Position numbers and translations under genes: made by a program. The notes under the pieces were generated by a model. The model made no database searches, was not told the DNA's origin, and saw only the letters and a program-made list of their open reading frames with translations. A stretch of 64,000 bases of DNA. It comes from Gammaproteobacteria bacterium (GTDB lineage Bacteria; Pseudomonadota; Gammaproteobacteria; HK1). Positions 32,246-41,762 of this stretch are shown here, piece after piece. Within the stretch, counting starts at the first letter, position 1; the number at the start of each line of letters is the position of its first letter. The stretch covers positions 186,001 to 250,000 of the forward strand of contig WLWT01000003.1 of assembly GCA_012103455.1 (NCBI GenBank). The letters run 5' to 3'.

Positions 32246-32318
32246 GGTTTCGCGTCGTTGCGCTGGCACCCCTAGTCGGCCCGCCATCTCCGACGCCAGT
32301 ATGGGAGGGCGCGAAACC
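32246..32318 (+). ncRNA. Candidate structured RNA upstream of a hypothetical gene
   Basis: Three nested perfect stems can form: GGTTTCGCG/CGCGAAACC (32246-32254 with 32310-32318), CTGGC/GCCAG (32263-32267 with 32295-32299) and GTCGG/CCGAC (32275-32279 with 32290-32294). GGGA motifs occur just upstream and within. It could be a small RNA, a cis-regulatory leader for the gene at 32362, or a DNA cruciform. I do not recognise a known class. Confidence 0.4.
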
Positions 32319-32361
32319 TTAGCTCCCGGCTCACTACTGGCTGTTGGAGGTGCGCAAAAAC

Positions 32362-32880
32362 GTGGAGATGATCGATGCTGTATTAGTGAGCACAGTGAAG
32401 AACTTAAGCGAACGGCTGGATCACGCCGCCACAGTTGCGGAAATCGCCGACCTAACCCGCCACCAACCGCACATTTTTGCTGTCTTTCAGGACTACCTGA
32501 CCGATCACCGGGAAGAAGTGATATCTTTGGCAACACGGCTGCTTAGTATCGTGTGGCGTATGTTCGAGAGTGCGTCGAACGGGCCGTTGGAGAGGGTCGA
32601 GAAAGAGGTTGCGGAGGATGTCTTCGATCGCACGACCGACTTACTCTTCAACCTGGATGATGCCGATCAGCGGTTCGTTGACCGCCTCGTGAATCCGGCG
32701 TATTCGCGCCAACCTTACGTTATGTTCTTCGTGCTAGAGCGGTGCACTGATCGCAATGTGATGAGATACGACTGTCCTCTTTCCGATGTAGAGCTAGGGC
32801 TGCTCTTCGCTCTACTTAAATCGGCGGTCGATGCCATGCACGGGGCCGGCTCCTCTAGTTCAGCGGTGTATATTGCTTAA
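32362..32880 (+). CDS. Hypothetical soluble protein
   Basis: The 172-residue protein starts MEMIDAVLVSTVKNLSERLDHAATVAEI (GTG 32362, eleven bases after GGAGG; ATG 32368 is an alternative). It is acidic and largely helical, with an aromatic stretch (YVMFFVLERCTDRNVMRYDCPL), and shows no signal peptide, membrane span or known catalytic motif. It follows a strongly structured leader. The stop codon is part of a short tandem repeat. No family is recognised. Confidence 0.55.
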   Translation: MEMIDAVLVSTVKNLSERLDHAATVAEIADLTRHQPHIFAVFQDYLTDHREEVISLATRLLSIVWRMFESASNGPLERVEKEVAEDVFDRTTDLLFNLDDADQRFVDRLVNPAYSRQPYVMFFVLERCTDRNVMRYDCPLSDVELGLLFALLKSAVDAMHGAGSSSSAVYIA

Positions 32881-32925
32881 GTCCCTCATGGCGCTTAAGT
32901 CCCCCCGTGGCGCTTAAGTCTCCTG
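32875..32925 (+). repeat. Tandem duplication spanning a stop codon
   Basis: The unit (tggcgcttaagtccc) is present about three times, starting with the natural end of the preceding gene (gct taa). Confidence 0.7.
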
Positions 32926-32990
32926 GGAGTTTAGCTTTCCCGGACTTTATTCGCCTGACACAGGGTTTGCCTGACACAGGGGTCGCCTGA

Positions 32991-34292
32991 CTATTCGACT
33001 TCAGGCCACACCAGCAGCACGACGATGAGCAGTGCGATGCCTTCCACCGCCATGATGGCCGTCGCCAATGGTGCACCCACAGCGTCGGCCAGCAAACCCA
33101 CGTGGGCGAATCCCAGGGGTCCGCTGCCTATGCATACAGTTAAGATGCCCATGACGCGGCTGCGGTACTCGGGTGCCGCGTGCAGGAAGGAGAGGGTCGC
33201 CTGCATGGCCGAAAACCCCGCCGCGCCTAGACCCATGATGATGAGCAGGGCGCCGGAGAGCCACGGCACGATGCCGGAAGAAAACAACAGCACCATGTCC
33301 AGATATAGAAAAACACCATAAAAATACAGGCGTTTGAAGTGATTGGGATTGGCGTAAGCGGCGATGAGCAAGCCGCCGATGAAGGCGCCAACGCCATCGG
33401 CACTGGACAGTAAGCCGATGGGGAAAGGGCTGAGTTCCAGTATCTCGCGGCCGATTACCGGGATCATGGAGGTCACCGGGAAACCGAAGAGATTAAAGAC
33501 GATAGTCACCATCAGGGTGGCCATCAGCGGGCGGTTGGAGCGTACGTGCGCGAGCCCGTCGCGCATGTCGCGCCAAACGGTGAAGGGGCTACCGTCGTCC
33601 TTTTTATCGGCGTAGCCGAGGCGTAGCAGCAGCAGCACTGTAATTAAGTGAAGTATAGCCCCGGCGATGAAAGTGGCCCCCAGACCAATGCCCTCCAGGG
33701 CAAGACCGCCCACGGCTGGACCCACCATGCGTGTGCTATTGCTGGTGAGCGCATCCAGGCTCATGGCGGTGCCTATTTTGTCCTGGCCGGCCATTTCACC
33801 GAGCAGGGTGCGCCGGGCGGGGAAGTCCATCGCCCAGACGATGCCGTTCATAAACGCACCGGCGGCCAGGTGCCAGACTTCGAGTTGGCCGGTATAGATC
33901 AGTACAGCGCTCACAGTGCCGATGACACCGCTGGCGCTGTAGCCGGCCATGAGGATGAGAGGCCGGTTCAGGCGCTCGCACATAGCCCCGGCGAAGATAC
34001 CCACCAGAGCGAGCGGTGCCATCCTCATGATGGTCATGAGAGCGACCTGAAACGCGGAGCCGGTGACATCGAAGACGTAGACCGCCACCACCAGCATCTC
34101 TAGCCAGCGCACCACGTTGGCGATGGCACCTATGCCCCATACGCTGGCAAAATCAGTATTTAGAAAGAGCGAAAGACGTGAGCCCGCGTCACTGGATGAG
34201 GCTGAATTTTTAGCCAGTTTCGCGCCCTTGGGCGAGCCCCGACCGTTGGATGATCCTTGGCTGTTAGAGGACCCCTGGCTGTTAGAGGACAC
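32991..34292 (-). CDS. Major facilitator superfamily transporter
   Basis: About ten to twelve membrane spans follow an unusual Ser/Gly/Asn-rich N-terminal tail (SSNSQGSSNSQGSSNGRGSP) created by tandem duplication of an 18-base unit. The loop GIFAGAMCERLNRP is the MFS motif A region, and the overall pattern is that of EntS-like exporters (DUF894-type). It probably exports a small molecule or siderophore. The GTG start at 34292 is not certain because the tail may be spurious; the first conserved helix begins near SLFLNTDFASVWG. Confidence 0.8.
   Translation of the reverse strand: MSSNSQGSSNSQGSSNGRGSPKGAKLAKNSASSSDAGSRLSLFLNTDFASVWGIGAIANVVRWLEMLVVAVYVFDVTGSAFQVALMTIMRMAPLALVGIFAGAMCERLNRPLILMAGYSASGVIGTVSAVLIYTGQLEVWHLAAGAFMNGIVWAMDFPARRTLLGEMAGQDKIGTAMSLDALTSNSTRMVGPAVGGLALEGIGLGATFIAGAILHLITVLLLLRLGYADKKDDGSPFTVWRDMRDGLAHVRSNRPLMATLMVTIVFNLFGFPVTSMIPVIGREILELSPFPIGLLSSADGVGAFIGGLLIAAYANPNHFKRLYFYGVFLYLDMVLLFSSGIVPWLSGALLIIMGLGAAGFSAMQATLSFLHAAPEYRSRVMGILTVCIGSGPLGFAHVGLLADAVGAPLATAIMAVEGIALLIVVLLVWPEVE
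34245..34292 (-). repeat. Tandem duplication at the start of the MFS gene
   Basis: Repeated ctgttagaggacccctgg units give the repeated SSNSQG at the protein N-terminus. Confidence 0.7.
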
Positions 34293-34388
34293 GATGTCCC
34301 GGCTCCATACTTTGTACGGCGCGAGACGTTGATTGGAGAATGCGGGTGGGGGCGGTGTAGGGACGGCGGCGCGTCATACGGGATTGGC

Positions 34389-35402
34389 TCAACTGAAGTA
34401 CTCGCGCACCGTGGCAAGGCAGGTATTTATGTCATCTCGGTTTATGTCCAGATGGGTGACCAGGCGGATGCGCTGTCCTTCTTTCCACTTGATACCGCGT
34501 TCCCCGAGGAATCTTTGTAAACCGGGATTGTGTCCCGGTGGGATCTGAACGAACACCATATTGGTTTGCACGCTGCTCAAGTCTATCCGCAACGGTCCGA
34601 TAGCAGCTAGGCCCTGGGCTAGATGTAGCGCGTTGGCGTGGTCGTCGGCTATCCGGTCTACATGTTGATCGAGAGCGATGAGGGCGGCAGCGCCTAAAAT
34701 GCCGGATTGGCGTAGGCCGCCGCCGACCACTTTGCGCCAGCGGCGGGCCCGGTCCACGTATCGACGCTTGCCGGCCAGTACCGAACCCACCGGCGCTCCA
34801 AGGCCCTTGGACAAGCAGATGGACACGGTATCGAATGGACCGGTTATCGCCGCCAGCGGCACCCCCAGTTTGACGGCGGCGTTGAATGCGCGGGCGCCGT
34901 CCAGATGAATCCCGAGGCCGTGTTTGGCCGCTAGGGCGCCGGCTTCTCTTACATAGTCCTGCGTCAGTACCCGTCCTTGCGTGGTGTTCTCCAGGCAGAT
35001 GAGGCGGGTGCGGGCAAAATGGGAATCATCGGGTTTAATGGCCGCCTCTACCTTGGTCAAGTCCAAGGTGCCATCGGCTTGCATTTCGATGGGCTGGGGC
35101 TGAATGCTGCCGAGCACGGCGGCGCCGCCACCCTCCAGTTTGTAGGTATGTGCGTCCTGGCCCACGATGTATTCATCGCCGCGCCCACAATGACTCATGA
35201 TGCCGAGCAGATTGCTTTGCGTGCCGCTGGTGGCGAAGACCGCCGCCTCCTGAGCGGTGAGTTCGGCTACGCGCCGCTCTAATTCGTTAATGGTTGGATC
35301 TTCACCGTACACATCGTCACCCACCACGGCATCAGCCATGGCTGCGCGCATGGCCGGAGTCGGCTGAGTCACGGTATCACTGCGAAAATCAATGGTATTC
35401 AC
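34389..35402 (-). CDS. ltaE: Low-specificity L-threonine aldolase
   Basis: The sequence begins MNTIDFRSDTVTQPTPAMRAAMADAVVGDDVYGEDPT, diagnostic for the family. The PLP lysine lies in SICLSKGLGAPVGS, and the LHLDGARAFNAAV segment holds the cofactor-binding Asp-Gly-Ala-Arg. The full 337 residues are present. It splits threonine or allo-threonine into glycine and acetaldehyde. It is followed downstream by the MFS gene on the same strand, about 100 bases away. Confidence 0.92.
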   Translation of the reverse strand: MNTIDFRSDTVTQPTPAMRAAMADAVVGDDVYGEDPTINELERRVAELTAQEAAVFATSGTQSNLLGIMSHCGRGDEYIVGQDAHTYKLEGGGAAVLGSIQPQPIEMQADGTLDLTKVEAAIKPDDSHFARTRLICLENTTQGRVLTQDYVREAGALAAKHGLGIHLDGARAFNAAVKLGVPLAAITGPFDTVSICLSKGLGAPVGSVLAGKRRYVDRARRWRKVVGGGLRQSGILGAAALIALDQHVDRIADDHANALHLAQGLAAIGPLRIDLSSVQTNMVFVQIPPGHNPGLQRFLGERGIKWKEGQRIRLVTHLDINRDDINTCLATVREYFS

Positions 35403-35443
35403 GGCCCGTTCTCATGCTTTAGGCCTCGTCTTTTCACGCTTGA

Positions 35444-37120
35444 TTAGCGGCGCGAAAGATGCCGGTTGATGGCGGTGATACAAGCGCGCAGCGACACACT
35501 CACGATGTTCGGATGGATGCCCACGCCGAAGGTTTTCTGCCCCATGGCGTCTTCCATTTCCACATAAGACACCGCCGCCGCATCGCTGCCGTGGCCAATG
35601 GCGTGCTCGAAGTAGTCGGCGATACGCATGTGATGGCCGAGATCACGTTGTACGCCGTTCATGAAGGCGGCGATGGGACCGTTGCCGCTGCCTTTGATCG
35701 TCCGCTCCATGCCGTTTTCCCGGATGGTCGCGGTGACGATACACATCTGCGATGAGGTGGTATCCGGCTCGGAGCGGTAGTCCACCAGATCATAAGGTGA
35801 ATTGGCCTCGAGATAGTTTTGCGAGAAAGCCGTCCACATGTCCTGCGCTACGATCTCTTTGCCGGTTTCATCGGCGATCGCTTGAATCGATTGACTGAAT
35901 TCGATCTGTAGGGCGCGGGGCAGATCCAGGTGATACTCGGCTTTCATGATGTAGGCAACGCCACCTTTGCCCGATTGGCTATTCACCCGCACTATGGCTT
36001 CGTAGCTGCGGCCTAGATCTTTAGGATCGATAGGTAGGTAGGGCACCTCCCACACCGCACTATTGCTCTTCTCGATGGCATCCATGCCTTTTTTGATGGC
36101 ATCTTGATGGGAGCCCGAAAAGGCCGTGAACACCAATTCCCCGGCATAAGGATGGCGCGGATGAACGGGTAGCTCGTTGCAGTATTCGGCCACCCCTATG
36201 AGGTGGTTGATGTCGCTTATGTCGAGCTGCGGATTCACCCCCTGTGTGAACATATTGCCGGCGAGGGTGATGATGTCCACGTTGCCTGTGCGCTCGCCGT
36301 TACCGAACAAAGTGCCTTCGATGCGATCGGCACCGGCCATGAGGCCTAGCTCGGCGGCGGCTACGCCGGTGCCGCGGTCATTGTGCGGGTGCAAGCTGAG
36401 AACGGTGGCGTTGCGCCGTGTGATGTTGCGGTGCATCCACTCGATTTGATCCGCATAGATATTCGGCGTCGCCATCTCCACCGTGGCCGGCAGATTGATG
36501 ATCATCGGCTGTGCCGGCGTCGGCTCCCATATAGCCGCGACCGCCTCGCAGACCTCGAGCGCGTAGTCGAGCTCGGTACCGGTAAAGCTCTCCGGTGAGT
36601 ACTCGAAGACCCACTGCGAGCCCATTTGTTTTTCTGCCAGTTCGCGTACCAACCGGGCACCATCGGTGGCGATCTTTTTCACTCCATCCCGGTCCTGGTT
36701 GAACACCACCCGGCGTTGTAGCGTCGAAGTGGAGTTGTACAGATGGATGATGGCGCGGCGAGCCCCTTTAACCGCCTCGAAGGTACGGGTGATGAGTTCC
36801 ACCCGGGACTGGGTGAGCACCTGAATGGTGACGTCGCCCGGGATCAGATCGTCTTCGATGATCTTGCGTACGAAATCGAAGTCCGTCTCCGAGGCTGAAG
36901 GAAAGCCCACTTCGATTTCTTTGAAGCCCATATCCACCAGGGTGCTGAACATGCGCAGCTTGCGGGCTGAATCCATCGGGTTGATCAGGGCTTGATTACC
37001 GTCGCGCAAATCGACGCTGCACCAGATGGGTGCTTGGGTAATCACCTGGGAAGGCCAAGTGCGATCAGGTAGGGCAATAGGTTTGAACGGCTGATATTTG
37101 TCGATGGGCATGCGCGCCAT
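35444..37120 (-). CDS. leuA: 2-isopropylmalate synthase, long type-2 form
   Basis: The catalytic barrel shows WCSVDLRDGNQALINPMD (metal-binding Asp and Arg), EVGFPSASETDFDFVR and SLHPHNDRGTGVAAAELGLMAGADRIEGTLFGNGERTGNVD. The C-terminal allosteric domain of the long LeuA form is present (GSGNGPIAAFMNGV). It makes 2-isopropylmalate from acetyl-CoA and 2-oxoisovalerate, the first step of leucine synthesis. I choose MARMPIDKYQPFKPI (37120); ATG 37111 is an alternative and the frame to 37207 is rejected. It is divergent from an aminotransferase gene. No leuBCD is in view. Confidence 0.93.
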   Translation of the reverse strand: MARMPIDKYQPFKPIALPDRTWPSQVITQAPIWCSVDLRDGNQALINPMDSARKLRMFSTLVDMGFKEIEVGFPSASETDFDFVRKIIEDDLIPGDVTIQVLTQSRVELITRTFEAVKGARRAIIHLYNSTSTLQRRVVFNQDRDGVKKIATDGARLVRELAEKQMGSQWVFEYSPESFTGTELDYALEVCEAVAAIWEPTPAQPMIINLPATVEMATPNIYADQIEWMHRNITRRNATVLSLHPHNDRGTGVAAAELGLMAGADRIEGTLFGNGERTGNVDIITLAGNMFTQGVNPQLDISDINHLIGVAEYCNELPVHPRHPYAGELVFTAFSGSHQDAIKKGMDAIEKSNSAVWEVPYLPIDPKDLGRSYEAIVRVNSQSGKGGVAYIMKAEYHLDLPRALQIEFSQSIQAIADETGKEIVAQDMWTAFSQNYLEANSPYDLVDYRSEPDTTSSQMCIVTATIRENGMERTIKGSGNGPIAAFMNGVQRDLGHHMRIADYFEHAIGHGSDAAAVSYVEMEDAMGQKTFGVGIHPNIVSVSLRACITAINRHLSRR

Positions 37121-37245
37121 GGTCTGTGTGGGCCTCGCTCGAATGGGCTCGTTGAGCAGCACGTCATTGTAGCGTGAGTAAAAGACAAAGTGCTGGCGAA
37201 GGTGCACGCTATAATCGCTGCCATTTCTATGAGGTAATCATAGCC

Positions 37246-38418
37246 ATGAAAACGGCGGAACGGATGGGACGCCTGGGTACCGAGAGCGCTTTCGAGGTAC
37301 TGGCGCGGGCCAATGCACTGGCGGCTGAAGGCCGCGACATCATCAACCTGGGGATCGGCCAACCTGATTTCAGGACGCCCGATCATGTGGTGGAAGCGGC
37401 TCGCCAAGCGCTGTTGGACGGTCACCATGGTTATACCCCATCCAACGGCATCCCCGAGTTGCGTCAAGCGGTGGCCGCCGATGTGAACGCCCGCCATGGC
37501 GTGGACATCGACCCGCGGTGCGTAGTCATCGTGCCGGGCGCTAAGGTGACCATGGCCATGGCCATGCTGATGTTCGGTGAAGCGGGCGCCGAGATCATGT
37601 ACCCCGATCCGGGGTTTCCCATCTACGAGTCGATGATCCGCTACTCGGGCGCCAAGCCGGTGCCGATTCGCCTATACGAGGAGAGCGGCTTTTCTTTCTC
37701 CGCCGCCGAGGTGCTGGAGGGCATCACCGGGAAAACCCGGCTCATCATATTGAATAGTCCCGCCAATCCCACCGGCGGGGTCGTACCCAAGTCGCAGATA
37801 GATAGGCTGGTGGAGGGGCTTCACGCCCATCCCCACGTCGCCCTCATGTCCGATGAGATCTACTCGCGCATGACCTATGACGGCTTGGAGCACGTGACGC
37901 TGCTCGCCTACCCCGAGTTGCGTGACCGGCTGATCGTTTTAGATGGCTGGTCGAAGACCTACGCCATGACCGGATGGCGCGTGGGCTGGGGGCTTTGGCC
38001 TCAATCCCTGGCCGAGCAGGCGGTGCGGCTTTGCATCAATATCCATTCTTGCGTCAATGCCCCCACCCAGTTCGCCGCCATCACCGCTTTACAAGGTCCC
38101 CAAGACGATGTGGATAAAATGGTGAGTGCTTTCGATGAGCGCCGCGAACTCATCACGCAGCAGTTAAACGGTATTGCCGGGTTTAGCTGCGTGCGCCCGC
38201 GGGGGGCGTTTTATGCGTTTCCCAATATCACGGCGAGCGGATTCGATGCCCGCACCTTGCAAGATCGCCTGCTGGCGGAGGCGGGCGTGGCCGTCATCGC
38301 CGGCACCAGCTTCGGCGCGCAAGGGGAAGGATATTTACGCTTTTCTTATGCCAATTCACTGGCCAATATTGCGGCAGCTATGGAGCGGATCCGCGACTGG
38401 ATGGCGCACAATTCATAA
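37246..38418 (+). CDS. Class I/II PLP-dependent aminotransferase
   Basis: Residues include GIGQPDFRTPDHV, NSPANPTGG, SDEIYSRMTYDG and the PLP lysine in LDGWSKTYAMTGWRVGW, ending with the substrate-binding Arg region GYLRFSYANS. At 390 residues it is a complete AspC/AlaT-like enzyme. The start ATG 37246 fits homology and follows GAGG at eleven bases. It may act on branched-chain, aromatic or aspartate substrates. The TAA stop forms part of the ATAA target duplication of a MITE. Confidence 0.9.
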   Translation: MKTAERMGRLGTESAFEVLARANALAAEGRDIINLGIGQPDFRTPDHVVEAARQALLDGHHGYTPSNGIPELRQAVAADVNARHGVDIDPRCVVIVPGAKVTMAMAMLMFGEAGAEIMYPDPGFPIYESMIRYSGAKPVPIRLYEESGFSFSAAEVLEGITGKTRLIILNSPANPTGGVVPKSQIDRLVEGLHAHPHVALMSDEIYSRMTYDGLEHVTLLAYPELRDRLIVLDGWSKTYAMTGWRVGWGLWPQSLAEQAVRLCINIHSCVNAPTQFAAITALQGPQDDVDKMVSAFDERRELITQQLNGIAGFSCVRPRGAFYAFPNITASGFDARTLQDRLLAEAGVAVIAGTSFGAQGEGYLRFSYANSLANIAAAMERIRDWMAHNS

Positions 38419-38559
38419 GGGCGCTTCTAACAATAGTCATTGTTTCGTGAGTGCGAGGAAGCACCGCGCGCACCACCGCAGTGTATAGGTAATACCCGAG
38501 GATTCGAGCACGGAGCTGACGCCGCAATCGCGGAAAAAGTGCATGTTTAGCAGGTGCCC
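38419..38559 (+). mobile_element. Type A MITE, 141 bp, ATAA target duplication
   Basis: The element starts GGGCGCTTCTAACAATAG and ends GTTTAGCAGGTGCCC. ATAA flanks it at 38415-38418 and 38560-38563, and the left ATAA contains the stop codon of the aminotransferase. Confidence 0.95.
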
Positions 38560-38611
38560 ATAAGCCGTCAACGAGCGGTAGGACCCAACGTAGAACTCAA
38601 AGTAGGACAGG

Positions 38612-39361
38612 GTGGTGGAGATATTAATAAACGCGCAACAAGTCCGGGTTTTGGGCGTGCTTATCGAAAAACAACGCACTACGCCGGAGCAATATCCGCT
38701 GTCGCTGAATGGATTGACAGCGGCGTGTAACCAAAAAACCAATCGTGAACCGGTTATGAACCTGCGCGAACGGGATGTGCGCGATGCGTTGGATGCTTTG
38801 CAAGAGGCGAAGCTAGTAAGGGAGCACGCTGGCGCTCGGGTTAGCCGCTATGCTCACCGGTTAAATGACGCGCTGGGTCTTCGATTCGATTTCAGCGATG
38901 CGCAGCTAGGCGCCTTATGCGTATTGATGCTGCGCGGGCCGCAAACGCCCGGTGAAATCAAAAACCGGGCGGGCCGGCTGTACGAATTTGCGGATATTGA
39001 AGCGGTGGAGCGTACCCTCATCGGATTAGCCGATGGCAATCGGGGACCCTATGTGGTCAAGCTCGCCAGAGAACCGGGACACAAAGAAGCGCGTTATGCC
39101 CACCTGCTATGCGGACCTGTGTCCGAGGCGGTGGCGCCCATTGAACCCGCGGCACGAATCGAACCCGCGGCAGGGGCGGGCGCCGCCCCACCGGCGTCCG
39201 ATGGTGTCGCACCGGCTGGCCATAGCGCCCTCGATAAACGTCTGGAAGAGTTGGAACTCGCCCATCTTGAGTTGAGCGAAGCCCACGCCGCCCTGCGCGC
39301 GCGGCTGGATGAATTGGAAAGTATCGTTGTGGCCTATACAGGTGAGATAGTCAAAACCTAG
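38612..39361 (+). CDS. yceH: YceH-family protein (DUF480)
   Basis: The conserved block LIEKQRTTPEQYPLSLNGLTAACNQKTNREPVMNL and RGPQTPGEIKNRAGRLYEFADI identifies YceH, a two winged-helix protein of unknown role found in gamma- and betaproteobacteria. The C-terminus carries a duplicated IEPAA(R) segment and a coiled-coil tail (LEELELAHLELSEAHAALRARLDELE). It starts with tandem GTG codons at 38612 or 38615. The MITE now separates it from the aminotransferase. Confidence 0.9.
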   Translation: MVEILINAQQVRVLGVLIEKQRTTPEQYPLSLNGLTAACNQKTNREPVMNLRERDVRDALDALQEAKLVREHAGARVSRYAHRLNDALGLRFDFSDAQLGALCVLMLRGPQTPGEIKNRAGRLYEFADIEAVERTLIGLADGNRGPYVVKLAREPGHKEARYAHLLCGPVSEAVAPIEPAARIEPAAGAGAAPPASDGVAPAGHSALDKRLEELELAHLELSEAHAALRARLDELESIVVAYTGEIVKT

Positions 39362-39505
39362 CGCCTCCACACCTTCGGCAACAGCGCGTATTTCTTTCGA
39401 TGTCATTGCCTATTTCGGTGGTGGGAAAAGCAACACCTTCTGTCCATGGGTTTGATCTCATCGCTAGGGGGAGGGTTAGTGTCATGCCTATGGTTGGGCT
39501 TATGG

Positions 39506-40216
39506 TTATGGCGGGTTTTGCGCGGGGCGGGTGAATTTTGCGTTGTCGCCCGCGATGACCACGGTGATTTCACCTTTGACGGATCGTTGCTCGAACAGCG
39601 GCACCAGTGCCGACAGATAGCCGCGTTTTACCGTTTGGAATTTCTTGGTGAGTTCAATACACACGGCGCTTTGCCGATCGCCGAGTACCTCGTAGGCTGC
39701 CGCCAGGGATTGATGCAAGCGAAATTTGGACTCGAAGAAAACAAGCGTATGAGGCAAGTCCCGGTCCATCTCGAAAAAACGGCGCAGCGCGCCCGCTTTG
39801 CGGGGAGGGAAGCCTTTGAAGGTGAAGCTGGAGCAGGGTAAGCCTGAAATAATGAGCGCTGTGATGGGCGCTGTAGGGCCGGGAATGACATCGACTTCGT
39901 GATGTGCTTCAAGAGCCGCGCGAACCACGTTGAAACCCGGATCGCTCACTCCCGGTACCCCCGCGTCGCAGGCGAGGGCGATGTCTTCACCGGACTCCAG
40001 TAGATCGATGATCTTGCGTTCCACGCTTCTTTGGTTGTGTTCGTGACAGGCGAACAACGATGCAGGTTTGGCGATGCCGTAGCGCTCGAAGATGCGCCGG
40101 GTGATGCGCGTGTCCTCGCAGGCAACATGATTCACCTCGCTCAAAATGCGCAGCGTGCGCGCGCCACAATCCTCCAGGTTGCCGATGGGGGTGGCTAATA
40201 CAAAAAGGGTTGACAT
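39506..40216 (-). CDS. rsmI: 16S rRNA 2'-O-ribose C1402 methyltransferase
   Basis: The start MSTLFVLATPIGNLEDCGARTLRIL, CEDTRITRRIFERYGI, and the SAM-binding DAGVPGVSDPGF and VIPGPTAPITALIISGLP are diagnostic of RsmI in the tetrapyrrole methylase fold. At 236 residues it is shorter than the 280-residue norm: the C-terminal winged helix is missing after GEITVVIAGDNAKF. It modifies C1402 in the ribosomal decoding centre. It lies alone on the minus strand. Confidence 0.92.
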   Translation of the reverse strand: MSTLFVLATPIGNLEDCGARTLRILSEVNHVACEDTRITRRIFERYGIAKPASLFACHEHNQRSVERKIIDLLESGEDIALACDAGVPGVSDPGFNVVRAALEAHHEVDVIPGPTAPITALIISGLPCSSFTFKGFPPRKAGALRRFFEMDRDLPHTLVFFESKFRLHQSLAAAYEVLGDRQSAVCIELTKKFQTVKRGYLSALVPLFEQRSVKGEITVVIAGDNAKFTRPAQNPP

Positions 40217-40404
40217 GTAGGATCTTGGTGAAGCGTCGGCGCAGCGTGTTTATAGGGCAACGTTTTATACGGCGGGCACTGTAACCCAACCGTATGCGGG
40301 TAAAAATGGCCTCCGATGCTCTACATCGTTTGTTTCCACATCTTAAGCCGGTGCACAATGCCGCAGCCTGCTATCCCCGGATGTAGGGGTACTATGCTTA
40401 TGTC

Positions 40405-40716
40405 ATGCCGGCGAAGGAGAGGGCATTGTTACTACTCAAACCCAATTGCGAGCACTGTGATCGGGATCTGCTGCCAGACGCTCCCGATGCGCGCATATGC
40501 AGCTTTGAGTGCACTTTTTGTGCTGAGTGCGTAGAGCGCGTGCTGAAAAACGTTTGTCCGAATTGCGCTGGCGGTTTGGCGCCCCGCCCCATCCGGCCCA
40601 AGGCGAAGTTGCGTACCCGCCCGGCCAGTGCCGAGCGGGTACTGAAACCGGTTGATCAAGCGGCCCACGCGGTGTTGTTGAAACAGTATGAATCGGTGCC
40701 GCCGGAGAGCCGATGA
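40405..40716 (+). CDS. DUF1272 zinc-ribbon protein
   Basis: The protein of 103 residues has CEHCDRDL, CSFECTFCAECVERVLKNVCPNCGG-like Cys pairs typical of DUF1272, a small zinc-binding family of unknown function. It overlaps the next gene by ATGATGA at 40713, implying co-translation with the 2-hydroxyacid dehydrogenase. Confidence 0.8.
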   Translation: MPAKERALLLLKPNCEHCDRDLLPDAPDARICSFECTFCAECVERVLKNVCPNCAGGLAPRPIRPKAKLRTRPASAERVLKPVDQAAHAVLLKQYESVPPESR

Positions 40717-41735
40717 TGAGCGCAGCGAACGGTTTGCCCCGCGCTCTATCCGGCAAGATCCTGGTTACCCGCCGCCTGCCGCCCAATGTGACTGCCCGGC
40801 TGCAACGAGACTTCAATCCCACCTTGAACCCGGAAGATGTGCTGCGCACGCCGGCCGAGTGGCTGCAACTGGCTAACGGCCACGACGCCATCTTATGTTG
40901 CGCAACGGAATGGATGGACGCGCAGTTCATGGCGAATTTGCCGGGGTCGGTGCGTATGATTGCCACGTTTTCGGTGGGCTATGAGCATATTGATGTGGCC
41001 GGCGCCACCGCCCGCAACATCATCGTCACCCATACACCTGAGGTGCTGACGGATGCTACGGCGGATATGACCATGCTCTGCTTGCTGGCCGCTGCGCGCC
41101 GGGCGCGCGAGGGCGATGCTCTGGTGCGCACAGGCGAGTGGTCGGTTTGGACTACCGAGATGCTGCTCGGTGTGCACGTGACCGGCAAGCGGCTCGGCAT
41201 TTACGGCATGGGCCGCATCGGCCGGGCGGTGGCGCGCCGCGCCCGCGGCTTCGGGATGGAGATTCACTATCACAACCGCACCCGCCTGGCGCCGGAGCTG
41301 GAACTGGGCGCTATCTACCATGAAAGTGCCGAACGATTGCTGGCCGTCAGTCAGTTTCTGTCGTTGAACGCGCCCGCTGCCGCTCAAAACGATAAGTTTT
41401 TGAACGAAGCGGCTATCGGTCGATTGCCCGATGGTGCCGTAGTGGTGAATACGGCACGCGGCTCGCTAGTCGATGATGACGCGCTCATAGCCGCTCTTAC
41501 GAGGGGTAAGCTGGCGGCGGCGGGGCTGGATGTATTTGCGGGCGAGCCGCGGCTCGATGAGCGTTACCGTACCCTAGCGAATGTTTTCACCATGCCTCAC
41601 CTGGGCAGTGCGACTCACGAAACCCGCGATGCCATGGGTTTTTGTTGCCTCGATAATTTGAGTGCTTTTTTTGCCGGTAAGCCTTGTCCCAATGCACTCA
41701 ATGACCAGGCATCGCATGACCAGGATTCTCGATAA
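40713..41735 (+). CDS. D-isomer-specific 2-hydroxyacid dehydrogenase
   Basis: The NAD-binding loop GIYGMGRIGRAVARRARGFG and the catalytic Arg (NTARGSLVD), Glu (AGEPRLD) and His (PHLGSATHE) are all present in 340 residues. This is the GhrB/glyoxylate-hydroxypyruvate reductase type. With the class V aminotransferase just downstream it fits a serine-glyoxylate interconversion pathway: the aminotransferase makes hydroxypyruvate or glycine and this enzyme reduces the keto acid. Confidence 0.9.
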   Translation: MMSAANGLPRALSGKILVTRRLPPNVTARLQRDFNPTLNPEDVLRTPAEWLQLANGHDAILCCATEWMDAQFMANLPGSVRMIATFSVGYEHIDVAGATARNIIVTHTPEVLTDATADMTMLCLLAAARRAREGDALVRTGEWSVWTTEMLLGVHVTGKRLGIYGMGRIGRAVARRARGFGMEIHYHNRTRLAPELELGAIYHESAERLLAVSQFLSLNAPAAAQNDKFLNEAAIGRLPDGAVVVNTARGSLVDDDALIAALTRGKLAAAGLDVFAGEPRLDERYRTLANVFTMPHLGSATHETRDAMGFCCLDNLSAFFAGKPCPNALNDQASHDQDSR

Positions 41736-41762
41736 CAACATTTCAAGCCGGAGACGAACACA

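Noticed and set aside
40217..40404. RNase P RNA gene beside rsmI, as found in some gammaproteobacteria
   Set aside because: The gap is less than 190 bases and lacks the conserved P4 segments.
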